From contig SVUG01000001.1 of NCBI GenBank assembly GCA_015063385.1, positions 1-64,000 of the forward strand: a DNA stretch of 64,000 nucleotides, read 5' to 3'. Positions 24,361-33,475 of the stretch are shown here, one piece after another. Origin of the DNA: Oscillospiraceae bacterium (GTDB lineage Bacteria > Bacillota > Clostridia > Oscillospirales > CAG-272). The notes under the pieces are model-generated. The model ran no database searches. It saw nothing but the letters and a program-made list of their open reading frames with translations, and had not been told where the DNA came from. Each line of letters opens with the position of its first letter. The first letter of the stretch is position 1. A program made the translations under genes and the position numbers.

Positions 24361-25176
24361 CTAAACTTTTGCTGCCAAATCAAGTGCCGCAAGAGCGAGC
24401 GTAGGCAGAGCAAAATACAAAATTTCACCGCCAAGTGTGATTTTTTTACCACCGAATATTTTCTTGATGCCGTTGATATACTCACTGCGTTTTTTGAATA
24501 TGAAAATAAGCGAAATTAGGCTTAAAACCGCGAGTACGACGTAAAATCCTATAACGAATTCCGCGCTTTGCGAATAGAAAATCCAAACGACCGACAGAGT
24601 ATTGTTGACCGCGTGCAAAATCACCGATGACCAGATGCTGTCCGTCAGAAGATTTATTGTCATAAATAACGCACCTGCAATAAAGGCGTAAGGAATTACA
24701 AAGAAATCTCTGTGCACCAAAGCAAAGAACAGTGCTGATATTATAACGAGGCTTCCATCTCTCTCCCTGCCCCACAGTCGCATAGGCAGGTATCTGTACA
24801 GCGCCTCCTCCAGAATGGCAGGTAATATTGCATGGCTTAATATGGCAAGCGGCAGACTGTCACCCAGCTCCACACTGCTCTGCGCCCCGAATATCAATCC
24901 TATCAAAAAAGAGGTAAACAGCGAAATAAAAATTATAATAAAAACAGTCGGTGCAACCACGGGAATTAGTAGCCCAAGAGCGCGAGAGTCGAGTGAAACG
25001 GGTAGTTCTTTTTCGCCCTTTTCCTCTCGCCTGACAAGATAAAGCCCTATCACCGTGGGCAGAATAAAGGAGAGAATATACACCGCCTGCGACACAATTC
25101 CCGAGAGCGAGCCCGAGGCAAAAAGCATCAACAAGCACAAAAGATATAAAAGCGACAGAAGCTTTGTTTTCTTCAT
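24361..25176 (-). CDS. CPBP-family intramembrane glutamic endopeptidase
   Basis: The 271-residue protein has seven or eight hydrophobic helices and the three motifs of the CPBP (Rce1-like/ABI) family: EEALYRYLP (EExxxR), FALVH (FxxxH) and HAVNN (HxxxN). Members cleave within membranes and are linked to bacteriocin self-immunity, protein maturation or signalling. No bacteriocin gene is nearby and the neighbours (tadA, rnr) are housekeeping, so the role is unknown. Confidence 0.9.
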   Translation of the reverse strand: MKKTKLLSLLYLLCLLMLFASGSLSGIVSQAVYILSFILPTVIGLYLVRREEKGEKELPVSLDSRALGLLIPVVAPTVFIIIFISLFTSFLIGLIFGAQSSVELGDSLPLAILSHAILPAILEEALYRYLPMRLWGRERDGSLVIISALFFALVHRDFFVIPYAFIAGALFMTINLLTDSIWSSVILHAVNNTLSVVWIFYSQSAEFVIGFYVVLAVLSLISLIFIFKKRSEYINGIKKIFGGKKITLGGEILYFALPTLALAALDLAAKV

Positions 25177-25220
25177 TTTTCTCTCCTTTCTTTTTGTTTT
25201 TTGTAAAGTGTATTTTACAT

Positions 25221-27335
25221 TTAGTCTATTTTTTCTATTATTGAGAAGCGGAGCTTACCTCTTTGCATATTTGCTTCTTCGAGTTTAATCTTAACTCTAT
25301 CTGCCACGTGATATATCTCGTAGCGTGAGCGAAGAGTTATATTTCGCTCGTCAAAGGTGAACACGCCCGGCATCTCGCTTATAGGCACGAGCCCCTCGCA
25401 GGTGTTATCGAGCATACAGAAAATCCCGAACTGCGTAATTGAGCTAACCACGGCGTAAAATTCCTCTCCGACGCGCTCCGACATATAAATAACCTTGTAT
25501 AAATCTTCTATTTTACGCTCCGCACTTATTGCACGAAGCTCGCCCTCGGTTGCTGCGGCGGCTGCGCGCCTTGCGTAAGAAGAGTACTGCTCCGCTCTCT
25601 TGCCCTCAAAGAGCACCTTTTTGATAATTCTGTGGGTGGCAAGGTCGGAAAGCCTGCGGATAGGCGAGGTAAAATGACAGTATTTTTCAATACCAAGTCC
25701 GAAGTGTCCCTCGTTTTTTTCGGAATATTTTGCCTTCGCCATAGCACGAAGCATTGAATAGGACACCGCGGTGGCGATGCCTTTCTCCTCTGCTCTCAAA
25801 AGCAGAGCCGAAAGCTCTTTTGGCGTAGGCTTGTCGAGAGAAATTCCGCGCGTATCAAGTCCCAGACTCTCGGCATAGGAGAGAAATGACTCAAAATGCT
25901 CGACGGGAGGCTGCTCGTGTATCCTGTAAACGCAAGGGATAGCGCGCTCGGTAAGGTAGGTGGCTACCGCCTCGTTTGCCGTAAGCATAAACTGCTCTAT
26001 CATACGCTCGGAAGCTCCGCGCACGCGCTTTATTATATCGGTAGGAACACCGCGCTCGTCAAGAATAATCTCTGCCTCGTCTGCGTCAAAGTCTATCGCT
26101 CCGCGCTTTTTGCTTTTTTCAAGCAACACTCCGTACAACTCCTGCATTTTTCGAAGCGTAGGCAGGACGTCCTTGTATTTTTTCTTCAAATCTGCATCCG
26201 CTTCACCCGAAAACAGACGATTCACCTCGGAATATACTCCGCGCACACGGCTGACAATTACCGTTTCCTCGAGTCTTGTTTCTAGAATTTTTCCCTCTGT
26301 GTCAAGATCGATAATAGCCGAGAGGGTATATTTTTCCTCGCCTGCGTTAAGTGAGCAAGCACCGTTTGAGAGCGCTCTTGGAAGCATCGGTACAACCTTA
26401 TCCGTAAAATAAACGCTGGTACCGCGAGACATAACGCATCTATCGAGCGGCGTACGCTCTCTGACGTAATGCGACACGTCGGCAATATGAACGCCGAGCC
26501 GCCATTTGCCACCCGGGAGTCTGCGTAGCGAAACGGCATCGTCAAGGTCCTTTGCACCCTCGCCGTCTATCGTGAAAATTATTTCATCGCGCCTGTCGAC
26601 TCTCCCCTCAAGTGATATTTTTTCGTGTGAAAGCTCGTCTGCTAAAGAAAGCTCGTCAGGCGTAAAGTCTGTGATAATCTCGCACTCAGCCAAAATCGCC
26701 TCGTAATTTGCACCCAAAGATTCGGTATCACCGAAAACTCGGACAACCTCAGAAGTAAGATAACCGCCGCTGCGACGAAGCAAAACCTCAACCTTGTCCC
26801 CAAGCTCCGCTGCGCCTGCATCAATTACAACGGGGCGAAGCATTATTCTCTGGTCGTCAGGCTCTAAATAAAGCTCACGCATATTACGCCTGCCATGGCG
26901 AATTCTGCGCTCGTAGAGCGTGCCTATCAGAGTTTTTCTGCCGTATTCAATTACTTTTTTGACTCTTCCCTCGGTTTTTTCCTTACCGTCGTAGTCGCTA
27001 TACTTACGATAAGATATTTCGACGAAATCTCCGTCTAGTGCACCGTTAACGTAGCTTGCGGGAATGAAAATATCGCTATCCCCCTCCTCAAGCGAAACAA
27101 AGCCGAAGGCACTCTTTGAGCCGCGAAAAATTCCGCGGGTAAGAATTTCGTCTTTTCTTGTTGAGCGTCGAGAGCCACCTCTGCCGTCCATATCAAGCGC
27201 AGAGCCTATCTTAACTCCATCGTATTTTACGCCGAGCTCGCTCACTGCACGGAGAAGCTCTCGCCTCGCGGCCTCCTTGGAACGACGCTTGTGTACGTTT
27301 CTTTTAGTAAATTTATCAAAATCCTTTTTCTTCAT
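25221..27335 (-). CDS. rnr: Ribonuclease R
   Basis: RNase R is a 3'-to-5' exoribonuclease that degrades structured RNA and, with SmpB/tmRNA, faulty mRNAs. The 704-residue protein has an N-terminal basic region, cold-shock-type domains (about 55-200), the RNB catalytic domain with FTIDGEGAKDLDDAVSL holding the metal-binding aspartates (about residues 255-272), and a C-terminal S1 domain ending near VKIKLEEANMQRGKLRFSI. It follows secG, the usual secG-rnr-smpB order of Firmicutes, but smpB is missing here: a CPBP protease gene follows instead. Confidence 0.96.
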   Translation of the reverse strand: MKKKDFDKFTKRNVHKRRSKEAARRELLRAVSELGVKYDGVKIGSALDMDGRGGSRRSTRKDEILTRGIFRGSKSAFGFVSLEEGDSDIFIPASYVNGALDGDFVEISYRKYSDYDGKEKTEGRVKKVIEYGRKTLIGTLYERRIRHGRRNMRELYLEPDDQRIMLRPVVIDAGAAELGDKVEVLLRRSGGYLTSEVVRVFGDTESLGANYEAILAECEIITDFTPDELSLADELSHEKISLEGRVDRRDEIIFTIDGEGAKDLDDAVSLRRLPGGKWRLGVHIADVSHYVRERTPLDRCVMSRGTSVYFTDKVVPMLPRALSNGACSLNAGEEKYTLSAIIDLDTEGKILETRLEETVIVSRVRGVYSEVNRLFSGEADADLKKKYKDVLPTLRKMQELYGVLLEKSKKRGAIDFDADEAEIILDERGVPTDIIKRVRGASERMIEQFMLTANEAVATYLTERAIPCVYRIHEQPPVEHFESFLSYAESLGLDTRGISLDKPTPKELSALLLRAEEKGIATAVSYSMLRAMAKAKYSEKNEGHFGLGIEKYCHFTSPIRRLSDLATHRIIKKVLFEGKRAEQYSSYARRAAAAATEGELRAISAERKIEDLYKVIYMSERVGEEFYAVVSSITQFGIFCMLDNTCEGLVPISEMPGVFTFDERNITLRSRYEIYHVADRVKIKLEEANMQRGKLRFSIIEKID

Positions 27336-27395
27336 TAAAACGACCTCCGTCTACATAATATATGCAGAACAGTCGCGCCTAAAACGCGAAAGCAA

Positions 27396-27424
27396 AAGGT
27401 GCCGCTTTGTACGGCACCTTTAAG
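27396..27424 (-). terminator. Terminator between secG and rnr
   Basis: AAGGTGCCG pairs with CGGCACCTT around a 7-base loop, followed by TTGC on the minus strand. It lies between secG and rnr and may reduce rnr relative to secG. Confidence 0.7.
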
Positions 27425-27425
27425 C

Positions 27426-27740
27426 TTATTTGAACAAATGCTGATAAGAGCTGTTCACGATATCCTGCCAGGAATCAAGGTCATAAGACTTTGCATAGTC
27501 AGGCTGAATTACGAATACCGCAAGAACTGCAATAGCAAAAATAATAGATGCAATCAAAGTCCACTTATAAAGCGCTCTGTCTGCGTGGGAGGATTTGTCC
27601 TTACCGTAGAAGGTCTCTGCACCGCCGGCAATAGTACCGGAAAGACCGTCCTCGTTGCTCTTCTGAAGAAGAACCGCAACTATTATAAATGCAGCAGCAA
27701 CAAGAAGCACTGCCAAAAGTACGTATTCAAGAATTTCCAT
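27426..27740 (-). CDS. secG: Preprotein translocase subunit SecG
   Basis: SecG is the small auxiliary subunit of the SecYEG channel. The 104-residue protein has two membrane helices (about 3-26 and 58-82) joined by the conserved loop LLQKSNEDGLSGTIAGGAE. The C-terminal tail after the second helix is somewhat longer than usual. A GAAAGG-type ribosome site precedes the ATG. It heads the secG-rnr pair. Confidence 0.95.
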   Translation of the reverse strand: MEILEYVLLAVLLVAAAFIIVAVLLQKSNEDGLSGTIAGGAETFYGKDKSSHADRALYKWTLIASIIFAIAVLAVFVIQPDYAKSYDLDSWQDIVNSSYQHLFK

Positions 27741-27946
27741 TTTTCAAACCTTTCGTATTTTTTCTCGCGATAAGCGAATATTATGCATAAGGGTATTTTA
27801 CCATAAAGATTTTAAAAATGCAATAGTTTTTCTCATTTTTTGTTATTTTTATCGTTCTATTCCTTTTAAAGTGAGAAAAAGCGTTTATTTTTCCATTTAA
27901 GAGCAATAATAAAGCTAAGTGACAAAGCAAAGGAGTTCTTTTTGAT

Positions 27947-29359
27947 ATGATTGTTCAAAAACATACCCGTCCGTTTGGCATAAGGGACAAGCTCGGTTAT
28001 CTTTTCGGAGATTTCGGAAACGATTTTACCTTCATTCTCTCGTCGAGCTTTCTTTTAAAATTTTACACCGACGTAATGCACGTCAGTGCAGGAATAGTAG
28101 GAATAGTGATGATGTCAGCGCGCTTCGTCGACGCATTTACAGACGTGACGATGGGACGCATTGCAGACCGCTCCCGACCGACGTCTCACGGCAAATTCAA
28201 GCCTTGGATTCTGCGAATGTGTGCGCCGGTGGCGATAGCCTCTTTTCTGATATATCAATCGGCTTTTGCAGAATCGGCAATGTGGTTCAGAATTGCGTGG
28301 CTGGTTGTCACGTATCTTTTATGGGGCTCTATCTTCTACACCTCTATCAATATTCCCTACGGCTCTATGGCGTCCACCATATCGCGTGAGCCGAGTGAAA
28401 GACAATCTCTCTCAACGTTCAGAACGATGGGAAGCACGCTTGCAGGTGTGATAGTCGGCGCAGGAGTGCCTCTCGTTGCATATGACACCAGAATCGTAAA
28501 CGGTGTGACTATAGCCGAGATGAACGGACCAAGATTTACTCTTATTGCCGGCGTTTTCTCAATTCTGGCAATTCTCGCATATCTGCTCTGCTTCTACCTG
28601 ACGACCGAGAGAGTAATACCCGAGGAAGCGGCACGAAAAAGCGAGGGCAAGGAAAGCGTCAAGCACCTGATTGTCAGCGCGGTGAAAAATCGCGCGCTCG
28701 TATCAATTATCGTTGCTTCCGTTTTGATGCTTCTTTCACAGTTCACCCTGCAACAGATGGCAAACTACGTTTTCCCCGACTATTATGCAAACACGGGCGC
28801 ACAGTCGGCGTCTACTATTGCAATGATGCTCGGTATGGTTGTCGCTGCGGTGCTCGCAAGACCTCTCGCAGAGAGGTTTGGCAAGGCGGAAATCAGCGTA
28901 GTTTCAAATCTTTTAGCAGCAGTTATCTGCCTAGTACTCTTCTTCCTGCGCCCCTCAAGCGTATGGGTGTACGTCGGCGTTAACGTCTTTTCATGGCTCG
29001 GACTCGGAGTGTTTGCCATGGTTTCCTGGGCGCTGATAACCGACGTTATAGATTACTCGGAAATTAAAAACGGCATAAGAGAGGACGGCTCAATATATGC
29101 ACTCTACTCGTTTGCAAGAAAAATGGGGCAAGCGGCTGCAGCCGGACTTACAGGCTTTTTCCTTACGATTATCGGCTATGAAAAGCTTGAGGGCTTACCG
29201 CTTCCCGATTCGGTAAAAAACGGAATTTTCGACATTTCAACCCTCGTGCCTGCAATAGGCTTTGCGCTTCTCGCACTCGTACTTTGGTTCTGGTATCCGC
29301 TGCACAAAAAAGAAGTGGAAAGAAACGTTCTTATACTAAAAGAAAAGCACGGCTCATAA
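27947..29359 (+). CDS. GPH-family sugar/glycoside:cation symporter
   Basis: The 470-residue membrane protein has 12 predicted helices and the MelB-like start GIRDKLGYLFGDFGNDFTF. It also has the loop following helix 2 with DAFTDVTMGRIADRSRPTSHGKFKPWIL, which carries the cation-site aspartates, and YGSMASTISREPSERQSLSTFR. Members import melibiose, glucuronides, pentosides and the like with Na+ or H+. It stands alone between a 200-base upstream region and a terminator, with no adjacent hydrolase, so the substrate is not suggested by context. Confidence 0.93.
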   Translation: MIVQKHTRPFGIRDKLGYLFGDFGNDFTFILSSSFLLKFYTDVMHVSAGIVGIVMMSARFVDAFTDVTMGRIADRSRPTSHGKFKPWILRMCAPVAIASFLIYQSAFAESAMWFRIAWLVVTYLLWGSIFYTSINIPYGSMASTISREPSERQSLSTFRTMGSTLAGVIVGAGVPLVAYDTRIVNGVTIAEMNGPRFTLIAGVFSILAILAYLLCFYLTTERVIPEEAARKSEGKESVKHLIVSAVKNRALVSIIVASVLMLLSQFTLQQMANYVFPDYYANTGAQSASTIAMMLGMVVAAVLARPLAERFGKAEISVVSNLLAAVICLVLFFLRPSSVWVYVGVNVFSWLGLGVFAMVSWALITDVIDYSEIKNGIREDGSIYALYSFARKMGQAAAAGLTGFFLTIIGYEKLEGLPLPDSVKNGIFDISTLVPAIGFALLALVLWFWYPLHKKEVERNVLILKEKHGS

Positions 29360-29364
29360 AACAA

Positions 29365-29403
29365 AAAAACAGACGATTTGCAAGAAAATCGTCTGTTTTT
29401 TCA
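29365..29403. terminator. Bidirectional terminator between GPH and GerA genes
   Basis: A long stem, AAAACAGACGATTT with AAATCGTCTGTTTT around a 7-base loop, has A and T runs on either side and serves two convergent genes. Confidence 0.9.
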
Positions 29404-29412
29404 TACTTTAAT

Positions 29413-30849
29413 TTACATTTTTGTCTTTTCTTCTTCTCCTCTGTTGAAATCTCGTTTTCTGTGACGAATCAAAAGATGGAAGAAATCCTTTCTGTTAAAG
29501 GGGACAAGAGGATAGAGATATCTGTGCTTTCCCGAGAGGGTTGTGTTCGTTGTCACGAAGAAAAAGAAAAGGAGGACACCTGCAACGAATCCCCATATTC
29601 CAAGAAAATAAACAAGGCCCAAAATCATAAGTCGCATAAACTTAAATGCGTAGCCAAGCTCGTGATTTTGCTGCGCAAAATTTGCTATTGCCACGAATGC
29701 CATATACAGTATTACGTCCTCACAGAGCCAGCCGACGCCAACGGCAAAATCTCCAAGTATCAGTGCTCCGACAACCGAAAGCGAGTTTGAGAGAATGTCG
29801 GGGGTGTTCATTGATGCGATTTTAAGTCCGTCTATTGCTATCTCAACTAGAAAAAGCTGAAGTATTATCGGCAAAGCACCGGGATTATCAGGAACTAAAA
29901 AGGATAAAGCATCAGGCAATACCGCAGTATATTCAATCGCCAGATACCAAAGCGGTGTTATCACTACCGAAAGCAGCAAAATTGCCGTTCTTACAAGTCG
30001 AAGATAGGTTCCGGTAAGCGGAGGAAAATAAAAATCGTCGGTTTCCTCAAGGTAATCAAATATTGACGTTGGCAAAATCATCGCCTGCGGAGAGGTGTCG
30101 CAAAGCACTATTACCGAGCCTTCGAGAAGCTGTGCCGAGGCAGCATCGGGGCGCTCTGTGGTTCGTATTTTGGGGAACGGGTTGTACCACCCCGAGCGTA
30201 TGAGCGACTCGGCGAGACTCTGGTACCCGAGAGTCAGCGATTTCGGACGAATTGAGGATATTTTTTTCCTTATTTCTTTTACCGTACCGTCATCGGCTAT
30301 TCCCTTCATATAACAGACGACCACGTCGGTTTCGGACGAACCACCAAGCGAGAAATGCTCCATAGTTAGTCTCGCATCACGGATTCTGCGTCTGATAAGC
30401 GCGGTGTTTACGACCAGCGTTTCGACGAATCCGTCACGCGCTCCTTGCATTACCCTGTCACTCTCAGGCTCCTGGGTGGGTCTTGCCGGGTATGTTCGCA
30501 AATCAAGTAGTATTGCCGTATCACCGAAGCTCTCGGCAAAAACCGCCGTTTGCCCCGACAGCACTGCACGGACTATTTTATTTTGCTCGTGCGTCAGCTC
30601 AACCTCAACGTACGGGATTTTCTTTTCAAGCTCCTCTGCGCTTCCGATTTGCTTTTGCGATAGCAGATACTGCATTATTCTGAGCATCTCGCCGTCCTTG
30701 ACGAATCCGTCAATATAGAAAAAACACATATCTGCATCGCACACCGTCAGGTGTCTTTCGATTATATCAAAGCTATCCTTAACCCTAAGCCGCTCGCTCA
30801 TAAGCGTGACGTTTAGGTTGTAGTCGCTGTAAAGTCTGTTGTTTTCCAA
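29413..30849 (-). CDS. GerA-family spore germination protein (SpoVAF-like)
   Basis: The 478-residue protein has an N-terminal soluble domain (about 1-285) with motifs of GerA A-subunits, including TDVVVCYMKGIAD and EGSVIVLCDTSPQAMILPTSIFDYLEETDDFYFPP. Five or so membrane helices follow between about 290 and 450. GerA A-subunits sit in the spore inner membrane and take part in nutrient sensing. Here no B or C subunit gene adjoins it, which is more like SpoVAF. It is the clearest sign in the window that the organism, or a recent ancestor, forms spores. It lies behind a hairpin that separates it from the upstream permease cluster. Confidence 0.9.
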   Translation of the reverse strand: MENNRLYSDYNLNVTLMSERLRVKDSFDIIERHLTVCDADMCFFYIDGFVKDGEMLRIMQYLLSQKQIGSAEELEKKIPYVEVELTHEQNKIVRAVLSGQTAVFAESFGDTAILLDLRTYPARPTQEPESDRVMQGARDGFVETLVVNTALIRRRIRDARLTMEHFSLGGSSETDVVVCYMKGIADDGTVKEIRKKISSIRPKSLTLGYQSLAESLIRSGWYNPFPKIRTTERPDAASAQLLEGSVIVLCDTSPQAMILPTSIFDYLEETDDFYFPPLTGTYLRLVRTAILLLSVVITPLWYLAIEYTAVLPDALSFLVPDNPGALPIILQLFLVEIAIDGLKIASMNTPDILSNSLSVVGALILGDFAVGVGWLCEDVILYMAFVAIANFAQQNHELGYAFKFMRLMILGLVYFLGIWGFVAGVLLFFFFVTTNTTLSGKHRYLYPLVPFNRKDFFHLLIRHRKRDFNRGEEEKTKM

Positions 30850-30865
30850 AATTTTACCCTCTAGG

Positions 30866-30901
30866 TCTTTTTTGTTAGTATAACCTAGAGGGCCCTTTTT
30901 A
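30866..30901 (-). terminator. Terminator upstream of the GerA-family gene
   Basis: CCCTCTAGGT pairs with ACCTAGAGGG across a 16-base loop, followed by TAAAATTTT on the minus strand; it ends the small membrane protein transcript. Confidence 0.65.
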
Positions 30902-30908
30902 TTCTATA

Positions 30909-31235
30909 TTAAAATATTCCGCCGTTGTATTTTTTCATAGCGTAGAAGCTCACTGCAATTCCTGCTATGATGCCCGGAAGCATAATAGCCGTGCCAATGA
31001 GGGTGTATACCTCTTTACCCGTCAGGTTGTGAACAAGCTCAAGAGCCGAGAAAACAAGCACCGATGCCCCGACAATCAAAGTACCGAGTCCAACAAGCTT
31101 GCCAAACGGCTTTACGTTTTCAGGCGTGACTCTGTGACGGTGGTAGGAATGAAGCGAGGAAATGTTGCCCATCATATTCACAACACCCAGCACGCATATA
31201 ACTATACCGACTATTGCCGTGATTATACTTGCCAT
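30909..31235 (-). CDS. Small three-helix membrane protein
   Basis: The 108-residue protein has hydrophobic helices at about 4-22, 47-66 and 76-98, with a polar loop (SSLHSYHRHRVTPENVKPFGK) between the first two. It resembles the DUF3784-type small membrane proteins of Clostridia, but that match is by general appearance only. It follows the purine permease by 11 bases, so the two are probably cotranscribed. Function unknown. Confidence 0.75.
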   Translation of the reverse strand: MASIITAIVGIVICVLGVVNMMGNISSLHSYHRHRVTPENVKPFGKLVGLGTLIVGASVLVFSALELVHNLTGKEVYTLIGTAIMLPGIIAGIAVSFYAMKKYNGGIF

Positions 31236-31246
31236 TTTTCACCTCT

Positions 31247-32608
31247 TTATAAGAAGATATATTTAAGTATAAACAGCGCTGCAAGAACGTACATAACGGG
31301 AGAAATGTCCTTCCACTTCTTGCACATCATATTGATAACTACGTAGGAAATAACACCAAGCGAGATACCCTCCGCAATGCTATAGAAGAGAGGCATTGCT
31401 ATGATGCAAAGATAAGCAGGGATTGCGGTGGTGTAGTTTTTCTCGTCAACCTTGAGGTCTGCAATACTGCTGAACATAAGGAATCCAACCATAATAAGTG
31501 CAGGAGCAGTAGCGAACGAGGGAATGGCCGTGAATATCGGAGCAAAGAGAGTGCTCAAAAGGAAGAGTATAGCGGTCACCATAGCCGAAAGACCTGTTTT
31601 GCCGCCTGCCATAACGCCTGCCGAGGATTCAACGAAGGTCGTCGTAGTGGACGTGCCGAGAACCGCGCCGGCTGCAGTCGCAACCGCATCTGCCATAAGT
31701 GCAGGCTTGATTTCGGGGAGTCTGCCGTTCTCGTCAAGCATATTAGCCTTAGAGCTTACACCGATAAGCGTTCCGAGAGTGTCAAACATATCTACAAACA
31801 GGAACGAGAACGTCACAACGATAAAGTTAAAGATTCCAACGCCCTCAAAATCAATATTAAAGCACTGGCCAAAGGTTTCCCCAAGCTTTGAGAAATCAGT
31901 GAACTCAAGTGCAGGATAGAGGGAGTAGTATCCAAGCTCTGCGTTAGGAACGTAAAGGCCTGTGAGCTGACAGATTATGCCTATCACCCAAGTGGCAAGG
32001 ATACCGATAAGAATAGAGCCCTTTACACCCTTGACGTAAAGAAATGCAGTAAGAATAGTGCCTATAATAGCAAGAAGTGCGCTGATTCCGGATGAGTTGA
32101 AGTTTTCAGTGAAATCAACAAGCTGAACGAGCGTTGAGCCGTCAACGCTGAGTCCTGCGTTCTGAAGACCGATAAACGCAATAAAGAGTCCGATGCCTAT
32201 AGAAACAGCCTTTTTAAGCTGGAGAGGAATTGCGTTGAATATAGCCTCACGAACGTTGGTAAGTGAGAGCACGATAAACACGATTCCCTCAATAAACACG
32301 GCAAACAGAGCAACCTGCCAGGAATATCCGAGAACGCCAACGACGGTGTACGCCATAAATGCGTTAAGTCCCATTCCTGCCGAAAGTGCAAACGGTAGAT
32401 TTGCAAACAAAGCCATAAACGCCGTGCCGATAAACGAGGCAAGACAGGTAGCAAGAAGCACCGCCGTAGAGTCCATTCCTGCCTCCGAAAGAATGCTTGG
32501 GTTTACCGCAAGGATATAAGCCATTGTCATAAAGGTCGTCACACCGGCAACAACCTCGGTTTTTACCGTGGTTTGCCTTTCTTTGAGCTTAAATAGTTTT
32601 TCTAACAT
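31247..32608 (-). CDS. NCS2/AzgA-type purine (adenine/guanine/hypoxanthine) permease
   Basis: The 453-residue protein imports purine bases by H+ symport. The start ERQTTVKTEVVAGVTTFMTMAYILAVNP is diagnostic of the PbuG/AzgA group, as are the segments SAGMGLNAFMAYTVV and GTSTTTTFVESSAGVMAGGKTGLSAM. There are about 12 to 14 helices. A promoter (TTGAAA, 17 bases, TATAAT) lies at about 32654-32682. The short A/T-rich leader has no purine riboswitch that I can see. The ribosome site is GAGGCGG. Confidence 0.95.
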   Translation of the reverse strand: MLEKLFKLKERQTTVKTEVVAGVTTFMTMAYILAVNPSILSEAGMDSTAVLLATCLASFIGTAFMALFANLPFALSAGMGLNAFMAYTVVGVLGYSWQVALFAVFIEGIVFIVLSLTNVREAIFNAIPLQLKKAVSIGIGLFIAFIGLQNAGLSVDGSTLVQLVDFTENFNSSGISALLAIIGTILTAFLYVKGVKGSILIGILATWVIGIICQLTGLYVPNAELGYYSLYPALEFTDFSKLGETFGQCFNIDFEGVGIFNFIVVTFSFLFVDMFDTLGTLIGVSSKANMLDENGRLPEIKPALMADAVATAAGAVLGTSTTTTFVESSAGVMAGGKTGLSAMVTAILFLLSTLFAPIFTAIPSFATAPALIMVGFLMFSSIADLKVDEKNYTTAIPAYLCIIAMPLFYSIAEGISLGVISYVVINMMCKKWKDISPVMYVLAALFILKYIFL

Positions 32609-32653
32609 ATCCGCCTCGCTAAAAAGTATTTGTTTTTTTAAAAACGTTTTTTA

Positions 32654-32682
32654 TTATATCACACACGCGCGCGTTTTTCAAG
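32654..32682 (-). promoter_or_regulatory. Promoter of purine permease
   Basis: On the minus strand TTGAAA, then 17 bases rich in CG repeats, then TATAAT, about 45 bases upstream of the start codon. The unusual CGCGCGCGTG spacer is notable. Confidence 0.7.
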
Positions 32683-32699
32683 TATTGTAGGATAAATTG

Positions 32700-33160
32700 T
32701 AAAATAATGGTTTTATTTAAGGACTTCTAATATAGTTTCTGTTGATGGAGTAATTGAGGTTTTGAGAAGGATGGCAAGGTAAAAGCAACTAATATTGCTT
32801 TTACCGAAGCGATGTCCCACGTTGCGAGCAAAGCTAGGCGAGTGTACCAAGCCGAAATTATGCGCATACCGACGCAGTCGGTATATTGGCTGGCGAGCAG
32901 AAGGCACTCGCAATTAGTACAAAAAGCGTAATCAAATCAAATAATACCGCGAGCGCCAAACAAGTACGGGAATGCGGTGCGCGGGTTAATTATTCATATA
33001 TAATTTCAAGGTCTGTTTGTACAAGCATTTCCGCGCTACCGCAATACCTCGTGCGCTTCGCGACGAGGTATGCGAACCCCTTGCGCGACACAAATTTTTC
33101 CTGAAACCGCAAATAAAGTATCCGCGCAAGTGGGTTCAGTTTTGTGCGGAGCACAAATAA
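32700..33160. other. Non-coding stretch with several long hairpins
   Basis: No convincing gene is visible in this roughly 460-base stretch. It holds a perfect 11-bp hairpin GGTAAAAGCAA/TTGCTTTTACC (32778-32805). A nested structure with outer arms GCGAGTG/CACTCGC (32838-32911) encloses CCAAGCC/GGCTGG and ATACCGAC/GTCGGTAT. Further on are ATACCTCGT/ACGAGGTAT (33044-33071), and GAACCC plus TTGCGCG pairing with CGCGCAA plus GGGTTC (33074-33137). It may be a cluster of intergenic palindromic repeats, a remnant of a mobile element, or a structured RNA. Confidence 0.55.
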
Positions 33161-33200
33161 AAAGAAACAAGCACCCCTTGTGGAGTGCTTGCTTCTTTTT
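33161..33200 (-). terminator. Terminator of the tRNA-Met/tRNA-Glu unit
   Basis: A stem with CAAGCAC pairing GTGCTTG and A/T runs on both sides follows tRNA-Glu directly on the minus strand. Confidence 0.88.
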
Positions 33201-33202
33201 AC

Positions 33203-33277
33203 TGGTGACCCGTACGGGAATCGAACCCATGTTACAGCCGTGAAAGGGCCGTGTCTTAACCGCTTGACCAACGGGCC
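33203..33277 (-). tRNA. tRNA-Glu (anticodon TTC)
   Basis: A 75-base cloverleaf. The acceptor GGCCCGT pairs with ACGGGTC, the anticodon loop is CTTTCAC, the T-arm contains GGTTCGATTCC, and CCA is encoded. Confidence 0.97.
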
Positions 33278-33283
33278 GAGGTA

Positions 33284-33360
33284 TGGTAGCGGATGTCGGA
33301 TTTGAACCAACGACCTGCCGGGTATGAACCGGACGCTCTAGCCAACTGAGCTAATCCGCC
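33284..33360 (-). tRNA. tRNA-Met, elongator (anticodon CAT)
   Basis: A 77-base cloverleaf. The acceptor GGCGGAT pairs with ATCCGCT, the anticodon loop is TTCATAC, and CCA is encoded. The normal G-start acceptor pairing and GTAGAG-type D-arm mark it as elongator rather than initiator. A tRNA-Ile with lysidine is less likely from the overall sequence. Confidence 0.92.
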
Positions 33361-33390
33361 ATTTTGACTTTCGTCAAACCTCGCTTTGCT

Positions 33391-33419
33391 ATTATATCAT
33401 ACCATTTTTCAAAAGTCAA
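33391..33419 (-). promoter_or_regulatory. Promoter of the tRNA-Met/tRNA-Glu unit
   Basis: TTGACT (33414-33419) and TATAAT (33391-33396) on the minus strand, 17-base spacing. Confidence 0.85.
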
Positions 33420-33475
33420 TACTTTTTTAAAAGTTTTTTGACTCATGGGTGTGGGGATAGTTCACCTATTTTTTA

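Noticed and set aside
32609..32660. Purine riboswitch upstream of the purine permease
   Set aside because: The leader is short and A/T-rich, without the three-way junction sequences.
32713..33310. Several open frames of 60-106 codons around the hairpin-rich stretch
   Set aside because: They cross hairpin arms and tRNA genes, lack ribosome sites and have no protein-like composition.
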